Assembly (NCBI GenBank): GCA_004352715.1
Contig: SCFE01000096.1
Coordinates: forward strand, 1,069,711 to 1,133,710
Length of the DNA stretch: 64,000 bases
Reading direction: 5' to 3'
DNA from: Hofstenia miamia
Lineage: Eukaryota; Xenacoelomorpha; Acoela
Shown here piece by piece: positions 22,966 to 34,129 of this stretch (positions within the stretch are counted from its first letter, which is position 1; each line of letters begins with the position of its first letter). The notes beneath the pieces were generated by a model that saw only the letters and a list, made by a program, of their open reading frames with translations, ran no database searches and had not been told where the DNA came from. Both the position numbers and the translations under genes were made by a program.

Positions 22966-24249
22966 CTGCATTCCGCACAGCACTAGTTTAGAGTTGTTAG
23001 TGTATTTGTGATTGCAATTCATTTTACGGGTAAGACTTTTATAGGTACGAATCACTATGAGCCTTTTACGTGCTGGTGTGGGTATAAAATACCTTAGGGA
23101 AGTGATGCAAATTCAATACGTTAACAAGTGAAAATCGAACTGTAAACAACACCGTCAACAAATGCGTTTTAAGTTAACATTACTGTAAAGCAATTGCCTA
23201 AGGAATTTCGATTTTCCAGATTTTGTGGGTTTATGACATATGCCCATTCTTTGGGTCACCCTGTATATACTTAAGACATTCACCTGAACAACAATAACCA
23301 TCTTCGGAGAACTGGAAGATCAAATTGTGCCACTGCTAATCAACGGTTAGACTATGTGATTGGTCACATGTGATAGCATCGAACGCCTAACACTATGGCT
23401 AGACTATGTAATTATAATTCCAATGCAGTCAAACAATTTACTGGTGATTCGATTTCGCAATTACTCTTGCTACCAATTAACTAATCACCGAAGCCTTGAG
23501 CAGAATCAAAGAGGCCATGTAATTAAACTAATTAAAAAAGATGCTAAGATCATCTAATACACTAAATTGCTTAATGTAAGAACAATGGGTTGGTTTCTTG
23601 ATTCTTCTGTCAATTTTTATACTAAAATAGTTTGTTTTAGATTAAATGATTTCATATTGAAAATAAACAAAAAATATGAGTTCACAATAATTTGAGAATT
23701 GTTAGTGTAAAGCAGTGCATGCTATTTGTAAAAAGTAATACTGTATCACCACTTTTTTAATTTTGCAAAATTATGTCATCGTCGCTTATGTAAATTAATT
23801 GTATGCTAACATATGCATTACATAAGAAAAATACTTTTTCTAATTGGGGATACTTCAAATATTTAGTGGAATATTTGCTTTCAACATTATAAGAAAAGTT
23901 ACAAAGGCAAATACAACTTTCAAGGCTTGATATATTTTCAGCCTTGAATTAATATTTCCCTGTGGGCTCTAAGTTAGGGTTTTGCAGGACCACTTAGATC
24001 TAAGGATTTTCTGATCCAATTTCCATAGGAAACTAATACTAAGGATTTTGTATTATTAATCATAGTTTTAGTCATCCATTTCATGGAGTGGGATGGGACC
24101 GAACTGAGACCAAGGTAATGTATCAAAATAGGACCATGGACATACGTGATTGGTTACCTTATTAATTATTAATAAGACTAGTTACAGTAAATATTTCCCT
24201 TCTACAAAATATTTCGGTCACGCGATGGCGTACGGAAATCTATTCTGAA
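22966..24249. other. Intergenic, no gene recognised
   Basis: Short open frame 23,360-23,557 without features. Nothing else seen. Confidence 0.4.
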
Positions 24250-24475
24250 CAGGGTTTTCAAATCGAGTTCGAGTTACTCGGTCTAATTCGAGTTTTTGCG
24301 TTTCGAATTCAGATTCCAGTATCTTTTGAAGAAAATTCAGTGTTAGAACGAGTTTTTTAGAGTAAAATAATATTTATTTTATAGTTATTTCAACATTTGT
24401 AAGCTAAAAAATAATTATTTGCGATTGATAAAGAATTTTATAATTTTTGAGTGGAGTTTTGATCGAGTTCGAGTA
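24250..24475. repeat. MITE-like block with CGAGTT(CGAG) words
   Basis: TCGAGTTCGAGTTACTCGG at the left and GATCGAGTTCGAGTAGTG at the right. A related CGAGT array occurs at 60,988-61,065. Confidence 0.4.
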
Positions 24476-24639
24476 GTGATGATTTCTCTCCCATGTTTTT
24501 CCGATCGGGTTTTTCCGCGCTGAGTTTTCCTGATTCTGAGTACTACTTAATATAATAAAGGTTATAAAAATATTTTTAACGATTGTGCAAAATGGGCCTG
24601 TATTTTTAAGTAGTTTCGAAATTTTTCTGTACAGCAAGG

Positions 24640-27535
24640 CAATGCGAATTGTAGCCTTTTCTTCGAAAACAAATATTTGACAGATTGTCGGGCAATTTGC
24701 GTTTATTCACCCATATATTCTGTGATCTTAAGGATTGCCTCATTAAGATTTAATCTAACACACTTGTTGAATGCATACGCATGTAATAAAATTGGAATTT
24801 TACAAATTTCTTTAAGTCAAAGCTGCTTGAAAGAATGTTAAGTTTTTAAATTTATCTTTTACGAAAAATTTAATTTGTAAAAGAGAAATGGAAAATTTAA
24901 ATTTAGTAATTTTAAATTGACGAAAAATTAAGGTTTAATGGAAACTGCTTTGTGAATTGGGATTTTACCGAAAATGTAAAAAGTTTGCCTTATTTGAAGA
25001 GCCCATTGCTTGGAAAAGAAACGCTTAAACAACCTTTTAAGTGTGTAACGAGGTAATATGAAAGACAAAAGAACTGAATAACGAGAGACTACTTAAAACA
25101 AAGAGAGAATGATCGATGTGACATTAAACTCTGAGATGTGCCTAAAATGTCAATGTAATTCTGGAATGAAAATGGACATCCAACCAGAAGACAGTGACGT
25201 AAAAAATGGTATAAAAGACCGTCGAAATCGAGAAAAAGATCCTACCCCGCCCTATACGCTGAAAAGTATAGCAAAATTTTGCAAAGATTTCTAGTCTAAC
25301 TCGTACAAACAATCTGTGCTAAAGACATCTTTTTGGTCTCGTCTCGAGTTATCAATTGAGAAGTTATTTCAAAGTTTAGTGGTGATACCCATAAGGTAAA
25401 GTTTTGTTCTAGAATCTAGATTCTTTAACAGTGGAAGTTTCATTGGGTCTTAAATATAATTAGTGACTTAAGTTATTTAAATTTCTTGTGGGTACTTGTT
25501 TAATCATTCTCCTTTTTTGTAAAATAAATAAGTTATGGTTGTCTTGTGTTTTGATTTTAATTTACTTTTAATAGAGTAAATCGTTCAATAAAATTTAAGA
25601 TAAAGTTAAGACGGTTTTTGGAAAGACGCGAAGTATAGTCTTGTAAATTAAAAACTATCTCTTGTTTTCGGTATTAAAAGAAAGCTTTGTGAGAAAATCC
25701 TAGACACGGTTGACTTAATGAACCGAGTCGATTATATGAACTAAAAGGTAGTCTAATAACTATAGTTAAACACAAGCCGCTCTACTCTGTTACAATCTCT
25801 CTTTTAAGACTTTAGAAAATAGTGCAAAGTGGCTCGTGTGTGCATTGAATTAAGAAAATCCTTACGCATAAAGTTTCGTAAAAACTCGATTAGTGGAAGA
25901 GAAACATTGAATTAAATTGTGTTCTTTTTACTATAGTTTAAAACAAGTTGTTGTAACGATAGAAACTTTAACATAAGTGAGATCGTAAAAGCTTGCAATT
26001 ATTTCGCATACTTATTTGTCGCTTGATTCCTTTCTTTAAGAGAACACATTTTGCTTTGTAATCAAAATCGGTTGGCTCTTTTGTATATTAAAATTAATAC
26101 AAAATAAAGACCAAGGGTGTTAGAATCATTCAGAGATAATTAATAAATCACGGATTTGGGGACAAAGTCTGATAACACGTGTTTTAAAAGTAAACTGACA
26201 ATCGTAAACATTATTTTTATGCTAGCAAGTAAGGTACAATAGTTTAACAAGACAGGACGTTGCGTTGTTGCTAGAAATTGAATTATTAAATTAATCGACG
26301 TTGTCTGCAATTGACCAAGGACCTATTGGTTGTGGATATCACTTTTATCGTGAATCCTTTCATGCTTAATTAGTTAGGATCGGGCTTCTCGATATATTTT
26401 TGAAAGTTCGAGTCGGACCCTATATTTTGGTAACTCAGACACTAGTGAAATTCGGATAACAGTTTAGGGGTTTAGTTCTTCTCTCTCGGTTGTACACTTC
26501 ACTATAAATTCCTTAGTAAAAATCCGTTTTCACGACACGCACATACCCGATATCGAAATGTTAAGGGAAAAATTTTAATCGTTTTCTTAATAGCTAAATT
26601 ACAAATTATTCCATACCATAGATTTAACCGTATTTGATTCAGCCATCTCCTCCAAATTTTTTATAAATTTTAGTTTTTTAAGATTGCTGGTATGTCGGAG
26701 CTTGTTTTACCTTTACCTATATAGATTGATAAACACTTGGCAAAATTTAAAGAATTTCTTTTGCTAACTAGGACTTTTGTCAAGAATATTTTCAAAATTT
26801 TGATTATATGTACCATGGTGTGTTTTTACGTAAAATAACATTTTTTCTGGTCCCCATTTCGACATTTTATGTTTGCATGTTTGTTGTTTAGTAAAGATCC
26901 TCAGTGGAATACATTAACCAGGCCTTTGGAAATCGGAAATATCATGAAACTGAGCCTATTAAGGAAATTCAAAACCTTAAAAAATCACAATTTTTTCACT
27001 ACCTATCATTGAAAATGATGATGCTATCACTTATCTTATTGTACAAAGCCTAACAAAGAAATCTTTTGTAGAAAATAGGGGCTTAATCAACACACTTACT
27101 TAAGTTCAACAGAGAACATTGTCCTCTGGAAAATAGACATGTTTATGACAGATAGAGATTGCTAGTGATACATAATTGATAGCTGAAAAATCACATCTTT
27201 GTTTCAAGGTAAACAAATAGTGATGAATAGCAATGAAACATGGAGCATAGCGGTACGATTAAAAATTTCAGTAAGTTACCAAAGTAGGTGCAGACTATCT
27301 CGGTATTTTACTTGCAAAATGGCTCCTTCACAAAGTATATCTTGGTTCTTAGACTTTCTTTTCAAGCGTAGGGGTTATTCCGATAATTTATTAGAAAAAA
27401 TAAACAAATGATATAGAAAACGCCAATTTTTACGCAATTTGTGAAATAGCAATGAATGAACCACTGTCATTTTTTTCAATTAAAAATAGCTATTATTTTC
27501 AAATACTTAAGCCACAGAAATGGCCACCAAGAGTG
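24640..27535. other. Long gene-poor stretch
   Basis: No homology recognised in about 2.9 kb on either strand. The open frame 25,109-25,294 (CLKCQCNS near the start) and 27,199-27,411 have no support as genes. Confidence 0.4.
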
Positions 27536-27890
27536 AAAACGGCCTGTGCCGTCTCAGCCTTCACAAATGCGCACTGGCCCGGCCAAGATGGGCCACAAAA
27601 GAATTTTTATGTGGGCTGTGGACCGGCTTTTGCCAAAAATAAATTAACTACTCCACTTCGCGTAAAGCCTACTTCCTCCACCACTGAGAAATTTGTTTGG
27701 CAATTGAAATCTCCAAAATACTTAGTGAAATTTTCCAAGTAGTCGTCAAAATACCGATAGTTTCTAAACGCCAACTAATACTCGTCATTTGCCATTGAAT
27801 AGACCTGGGCGACAACCGGCTCAGCCGCCGCCGCCGGCATATTTTAGGTCAGCCAGCCGCCGGAAAATTTAGATGGCTGAGCCGATTGAT
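27536..27890. repeat. GC-rich word arrays (GGCCCGGCC, CAGCCGCCG)
   Basis: Two arrays: CTGGCCCGGCCAAGATGGGC near 27,575 and CCGGCTCAGCCGCCGCCGCC near 27,820, mirrored by CAGCCAGCCGCCGG and GGCTGAGCCGATTG to 27,886. Probable DNA-transposon ends. Confidence 0.4.
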
Positions 27891-28820
27891 AACTAAAACT
27901 ATATCAAGCCAAACGAAATGTGCCATAAAAAGGAAACATTTAATGTCTTTGAAGTGGTAGTGATGCTTAACATTGATTAGCTTATGTCTTATTGATCAGA
28001 TTGCCTGTAAGCGCATGATGAACCTTTTTGCCGATAGCAGAGTTGCAATTGAGTTGGGCCGGCCTTTGGTCGGATCTTCGACGTAGGCTTGAGTCTAATG
28101 CTTTAATTGGTACTTGAAATAAAGATTTACAGGAAAAATTTACTTGAAAACTTAAACTTTGCAAATGACACAAAACATTCTGTTTAAGCTTAATCAGCCC
28201 TGCATTATTGACTGGTGAAATACTTCTACCACCACAGGTTTGTCTGCTACAAGCAGAAATCGCGTTTCTGAAAATTGCCACTTGCTTTGTGCTGATGGAC
28301 GTTGATATAAGTTGGCAGATAAGTTTGTAATTGAATATGTAAGAAATGATATGTTCTCTAAATGATAAAAAGTACAATTGCAATCGTAGTAATAGTTATT
28401 TTAAGTTATATATTACTTGGATATGCAGGAAAGTATTATTTTCCTTAAAACATTACATAAATTGTTTTAGTAAAAGAATTTAACAACATTTTAAATGAAA
28501 TTCATGCAAAAACTTGTCAAAATCTTTTAGTGAAACTCCATTAGTTTTGTACAACGTGTAAAATACATAACAAATTTAAATAACTACAAATTTCATCTTC
28601 ATATAGAATTAATTTTTATAAAATTTTTAAATAAAAGAGTAGCAGAAGATAAATGCTCTTGTTGTGGTTCCCTTTCCTTAAGGTTTGTTTGCATGCAAAC
28701 GGCTAATTGCAATAATGGCAGTTAAGTTTTACCATGCCCAGTTAATAATACAATTTCGGGAATTTAACCCCTTCGATAAATCGCTGTCAGTTTTGAAAAG
28801 CAATCGCCATTATCTCACTT
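27891..28820. other. Intergenic, no gene recognised
   Basis: A 133-codon frame on the minus strand (27,982-28,383) shows no domain and overlaps repeat-like sequence (GGGCCGGCC near 28,058). Confidence 0.4.
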
Positions 28821-28847
28821 AATAATAATAATAATAATGTGGGCAGG

Positions 28848-28859
28848 TAGCCCAGTTGG
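28848..28859 (+). promoter_or_regulatory. tRNA-like A box in the LINE leader
   Basis: TAGCCCAGTTGG fits the Pol III A-box consensus (TRGCNNAGYNGG) at every position. It sits in a tRNA-like head: GGTAGAGA follows and TTGGTAA could be a 7-nt anticodon loop. No convincing B box follows, so it may be only a relic of a tRNA-derived leader. Confidence 0.4.
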
Positions 28860-29010
28860 TAGAGACGCAGGTTGGTAAGCTGAGGTTAAGCAACTGTGAT
28901 CGTGGTTAGCAAACTGGATGACTTAGCTCACAGGGTAGGAAGCACTGTTAAGCCTTGGTTGGCAACTTCCTAGGAGAATGTGAGTCCAAAATCAAACAAA
29001 ATACTAATCA

Positions 29011-29431
29011 TTGATGAGAAGTCATGATAGAGCAAAGGCCCTCAGTCTCCGGCAGGCCTTCAATGGTCAGAGGGTGCTAAGAATCTCTGGACAACAGGCG
29101 GACTCCACAATCGGGAGTGTGGACTCGAGAAGTGGCAGTATTAGGATCCGCACAGACCAATGGATGTGGACAGATGAGCAGAACAGGACAACATTAGAGT
29201 GTTACAGAAGAAGCAAGCCAAATGAGAGGGGTTACAGGATGAGAATGTTGGAAGTATTGGGGGAAGGCAAGAACGGCATTAGAAGTTACAGAGCAGAGGG
29301 CAACATACAGACGAGCAAAGTGATAGAAGCACGGATGCCACACATAGTAGACAAAGAGAAAAGATTAGGAACAGTGATAGACATAGCAGTACTAAAGGAC
29401 AGGAATGTAGAAAGCAAGGAGAAAGAGAAGN

Positions 29432-29463
<32 letters not shown>

Positions 29464-30294
29464 CATTTATCAAGAAATAGCTGCAAGTGTCTTAGATCCA
29501 CACACTACCAATCCATAACGTATTTTGCTTAAAAATAATGATACAAATACTTTATTCATTTAACGCTACAATACTATCGATGGCAAAATGTTTATACGTT
29601 TTCCATAAAATCAAAAGATTAAAATATGAGCAGTTTTATTTATAAAAATAGGAGGCACATCTCATTTACATTGTGCATTCTAATTTTTGAGATTTTATTA
29701 TTTTGTGAGATAAAAGCGTTGAACAATTTTAAAACACCAACAAAATGTTAAAAAAAGATTTCTACATTTGTGAAAATGCATATTCAACACTATTTGAAAG
29801 CCAAATGCCATCATTTACAGGAAGTGCTCACATCTGCTTCAGGAAAGTCCCAATTCCAACTCTGGCAGATAGACAGTTTCACAATACTGCTTAATCAAAC
29901 ACGGTTTTTACACGGCTAAAGTTTATGTATGCAATATTATACAATCTAATCCAGTTCTATAGATGTCTACGCTGCCAATAGTAGTCGGATGCTCATTTCA
30001 TTACATANAGACAAAGAGAAAAGATTAGGAACAGTGATAGACATAGCAGTACTAAAGGACAGGAATGTAGAAAGCAAGGAGAAAGAGAAGATAGACAGGG
30101 AGTTGGCAGTGGAAATAGAATGGCTGTCGAAGTTAAAGAAGGTTAAAGTAGTCCCGGTAGTAATAGGAGCACTAGGAGCATTGAGTAAGAAGCATAAGAG
30201 ATACTTGGAGGCGTTGGGAGTACCAAAGTGGGGAGGAGCAGTAGCAAAGAAGGCAGCATTGTTAGGAACAGCTAGACTCATTGGGAACTGGTGA
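29011..30294 (+). CDS. Myb-like / RLE fusion frame of LINE copy 3
   Basis: 29,011-29,430 and 30,091-30,294 are one continuous frame once the 82-bp overlap between the single Ns is counted once: 140 plus 67 residues, then TGA. N-terminal part: Myb-like (QWMWTDEQNRTTLECYRRS, RGYRMRM). C-terminal part: restriction-like endonuclease (ARMPHIVDKEKRLGTVIDIA, KVKVVPVVIGALGAL, KKAALLGTARLIGNW). In family members the first motif reads RPD; here it is MPH, which removes a likely catalytic Asp. It is probably a trans-mobilised or dead derivative with no polymerase. Confidence 0.65.
29349..29430 (+). repeat. 82-bp exact repeat, first copy
   Basis: Identical to 30,009-30,090; each copy touches a single N (29,431 and 30,008). 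See the finding on false duplication. Confidence 0.9.
29461..30007 (+). repeat. 547-bp exact repeat, first copy (probable assembly duplicate)
   Basis: Matches 30,717-31,263 over its full length, both preceded by (TA)n. This copy is enclosed between single Ns at 29,431 and 30,008. Confidence 0.9.
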
Positions 30295-30680
30295 GTTCCC
30301 CGACCTGAGAGGGATACCAGCATCAAGTTGTGAGAAAGAAATGAAATAATAATAATGTTTTATTGCTTAGAAACAGATACAGCTCCAAGCTTGAAAAAGA
30401 AAAGATGAAAAAAAATAAAAAAATAAACGCTGACAAAAAATTCACAAATTACAGTTGTGGGTAATGACTTAACACCATCCTGAAAGGGAAAAAGCAACTG
30501 TAAAAATTTAAAGCGATTTCTGGATGAATACATCCGTATCTGGTGTCATACTCATGATTTTATTCAGTGATGTGACAACGAAATCATACAAGGGTGAGAC
30601 TCATCATTGTTAATAGGATCATACCATTTCTTATTCTCCTCTTTTAAAATATCCGCCATGTTATATTTATACTTAGTCCA

Positions 30681-30716
<36 letters not shown>

Positions 30717-30719
<3 letters not shown>

Positions 30720-31263
30720 CATTTATCAAGAAATAGCTGCAAGTGTCTTAGATCCACACACTACCAATCCATAACGTATTTTGCTTAAAAATAATGATAC
30801 AAATACTTTATTCATTTAACGCTACAATACTATCGATGGCAAAATGTTTATACGTTTTCCATAAAATCAAAAGATTAAAATATGAGCAGTTTTATTTATA
30901 AAAATAGGAGGCACATCTCATTTACATTGTGCATTCTAATTTTTGAGATTTTATTATTTTGTGAGATAAAAGCGTTGAACAATTTTAAAACACCAACAAA
31001 ATGTTAAAAAAAGATTTCTACATTTGTGAAAATGCATATTCAACACTATTTGAAAGCCAAATGCCATCATTTACAGGAAGTGCTCACATCTGCTTCAGGA
31101 AAGTCCCAATTCCAACTCTGGCAGATAGACAGTTTCACAATACTGCTTAATCAAACACGGTTTTTACACGGCTAAAGTTTATGTATGCAATATTATACAA
31201 TCTAATCCAGTTCTATAGATGTCTACGCTGCCAATAGTAGTCGGATGCTCATTTCATTACATA
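30717..31263 (+). repeat. 547-bp repeat, second copy
   Basis: Continues without an N into (TA)n on the left (30,685-30,716) and unique sequence on the right, so this is the more likely true locus. Non-coding. Confidence 0.9.
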
Positions 31264-32800
31264 CATTATATATACTGATTTATGTTAGGGTTTGTGAAGC
31301 AAATACGGAGAAATAGTCAACTTTTCATACAATCAGGAGGAAGTTTATGCTTAATTTCAACACCAAAATATATATTTTGAAAACTAGTAAATTTCAGGTA
31401 AGTTTGTGTATGTACCTGCCAAATTTATAAAAATATCTAATCTTAATTTATGGATTGAATAAACCTATTAGCCAAAGTATGAAGACAAGTACTTAAAATT
31501 TATTTTGCCTAAATTATGATTATCTTAGTTATGAAACACATTTCATTAACCAGGATACAACAATTATATTAAGTAAATGAGATCCAACTGAGTACCCTGC
31601 ATTTTCCTTTCTGTTTAATATCATTAAAACATAAAAGTTCTGTGTACACATTGTAAATTGTTAATTTTAGTATATCACAATACTAGAATATAAATGCATG
31701 CTTCATAAATATATGAAAAGAATAGATAATTGCATCCTTAAAAACTACTAAATATTTGGTAGATTATGGTCATTTTATTCGTTCTTTTAAAATTTTTTTT
31801 CCACGCGCTTTATTAGCTTTTGGATTTTTTACTGCTATATTTGTGTAAATGAAATTTGTTTAAGGCTTTTTTTACTGTTGACCTTATTAATTGAAATGTC
31901 ACCTTTCATAAAAAAATAGAAATAGCATATATTTCTGACAATAAAATCTCGCAAGTCTATCTTCATTCTTAATAACGACGATGAGAATATTTAATATTTT
32001 TTATAGCTGATTCACGTAATTTGTTTGTTGTTTACTTTGAATAGACATTTAACATACTCATTACTATATGGTGTAATTTGATAAAAGCAGGCAAAGGTTA
32101 ACTTTTTTCTAAATGAAAATATGGTCTTCATTCGGTATCCGAAAAATATACATCTTTGCATTGTGATTCCGTGCATAAAAATTATTTGTATTAACATGAA
32201 TGTTTGTGATTAACTTAGCATATACATCCAAACAAAGAATTTATATTATTACGAATATATAGCATATCTTTGCCTGAATTTCAATTAGACACCTTCAACA
32301 ATAACTATTTACGATGAAACTTGGTCATTGAATATGAGATATAAGGTAAATGCTCTTTAGAAATTATTTCACATTGTATGAATATGTAGACTACTGTGAA
32401 CAACATATTTTAGATTTTTCTATGAATTCTATTTTCACCCATTTCAAGTCTCTAAATGTAAACATAGAGACATGGAGTTCAATGTATTGATAAAATACAT
32501 TATTAGTAAATGCTTAGTAGTGTAATTCTTATAATATTGCTTTTGTATTGTTTTTAAATTAACTAAAATCAAAATTGAAAAGTTAAAAATACAGTCAGAG
32601 ACTTTAGTCAAGACTTTTAATGAGATCGGAAGTTTATTCATCCCAATGAAAAAATGGCAAAATGATATTTAATAAATATATCTACAATAGTAATTGCAAA
32701 ACTTCAGAATCCAATTTGATCAGGTTGAAAAGCAAAATTAGATATGTATATTTCAATTAGAAAACTACTACGTTTACTTCTATTGATTCTTAATTTCTGA
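31264..32800. other. Intergenic, no gene recognised
   Basis: AT-rich, downstream of SAP3. No supported frame. Confidence 0.45.
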
Positions 32801-33252
32801 TTATTTACACAACTCTAAGTCGGTGCAGATCTTTGTTGCGCTCAAATAATTGAGGAAAAGTGAGTATAGAGTGGGGAAGTAGGTTTTCAGTCCAGTTTGA
32901 CAATCACTCTGTAAAGATGATGGGAGATCCGAACAAAGTTTTAGCAAGTCATCTTCAATTTTATTCTAAACACAAATCATAATCTTAGTTATGCAAAAAG
33001 TTACATTTTTAAGAGAATATTAGGCACAAGTTGAGATTCTTTTATCGTAGGTATTAATCAGCGGTAATTGCATATAAAACTAAATACCTTTGTATCATTT
33101 TGTGATGCCTGAGTTTTAATATAGTTAATTGCCCACTCGCAAACAGTGCATTCAATGGTGCTAGAAGTTTTAGGAGCGGCAGCTCTGCTTTCAGCAGTAA
33201 AAGTATATGCAGCAAAGGCGATAAGAAGAACTACCAACAAGTGTTTGATCAT
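32801..33252 (-). CDS. Saposin-like secreted protein SAP3
   Basis: Minus strand exons 33088-33252 (ends ACAAAG|GTATTT) and 32801-32965 (after ..GTTTAG, ends TAA); the intron is only 122 bp, phase 0. Product 109 aa: signal peptide about residues 1-20 (LLVVLLIAFAAYTF), a short Ala/Thr/Ser linker, then one saposin-B domain with Cys at 35, 38, 66, 77, 102 and 108. The final Cys is followed by a single Lys, so the tail is minimal. Closest relative in the window is SAP2. Same intron position and cysteine spacing as the other three genes. TATA box at 33,285-33,293. Confidence 0.92.
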
Positions 33253-33284
33253 CTTTCCTAATACTGATGCTATTTATCCATGCT

Positions 33285-33293
33285 CTATTTATA
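33285..33293 (-). promoter_or_regulatory. TATA box of SAP3
   Basis: TATAAATAG on the minus strand, 33-41 bp before the start codon. Confidence 0.65.
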
Positions 33294-34129
33294 CATAGAT
33301 GTTTGTCAATAAGTTACATTACTTAAATAATTGAAATTTTGATTGTGTTTGCTTTTTGTTACTTAATCATTATGTATATAAATTTTTACGGAACTAATAG
33401 CTTATTGAATGTGCACACCTTTCCATAAATTTAGAATGACTAATTTGTTAGTTTATCAATGCTATGTTTGCAAGTAACTGTATTCATGTACACGTCCATT
33501 TAGAAATCAGAAAATTTTTTATTGATAAGAATGTCTTAAAGTGGCAATTTTGTGAATAACATGAAACAAATTTTCAAAAAATATCCAAATTTGACAAAAG
33601 CTAATGATTTGGAAGCGAAGACTTTATATATTTTTTGCTTTAGCAAATGTTTTCAAATTCGAGCACGTACTTGGAATTTATTAGTGAACACTTTTCAACG
33701 ACATTTTAGCTACAATGATTCTTTCTTTTGCAAGCAAAATATCATGTAGGAAGAACAATTGGATTTTGAAGCCTTTTAAAGTAATAGTAATAGTAAATAT
33801 ATTAGTTTTTATTGCAAACTTTAGACTTGAATAATATCAAGAGAACATAAAAAAGAAACAAAAACAAATTAAATGTAGGACGCCGTAAAATCTTTCCTTT
33901 TCTTTGAAAGTATAAATGAATCACTCAACCTATTTGAAGCCTTTCCCTAAGAGTTAGAATTGGATAATCATGACTGCATTCGTTATTATTTTGTCTTAGA
34001 TAGCTTAATGGACGGTGGGGATTTTTTATATTTAACCATAATTTTTGTCATTAATATTCAAATAAACATTTACATTTAAAAATTTAATAAATTCATGTGC
34101 TTCAAAGTAATGTAAGTTAGGTTTTATAA
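33294..34129. other. Intergenic, no gene recognised
   Basis: Upstream of SAP3; nothing recognised. Confidence 0.4.

Larger units (their letters stand above)
28821..30350 (+). mobile_element. RLE-type LINE copy 3, internal-deletion derivative
   Basis: Starts at an (AAT)n run (28,821-28,838), carries a 5' leader, the N-terminal coding part and, after an internal junction near 29,300 (AGAGCAGAGG joined to CAACATACAGACGAGC), the C-terminal endonuclease and 3' end (GTTCCCCGACCTGAGAGGG), and ends in AATAATAATG. The whole reverse transcriptase is missing. Positions 29,431-30,090 contain a probable assembly duplication. Confidence 0.8.

Noticed and set aside
27982-28383. 133-codon minus-strand frame as a gene
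   Set aside because: No signal, domain or splice partner, and composition like the surrounding repeats.
28848-28920. Possible tRNA gene
   Set aside because: Only the A box and anticodon-loop-like part fit; no B box or acceptor pairing, and it leads into a LINE leader.
29011-29463. 150-codon protein ending in a YIYIY tail
   Set aside because: The tail is TA microsatellite beyond a single N; the true continuation is at 30,091.
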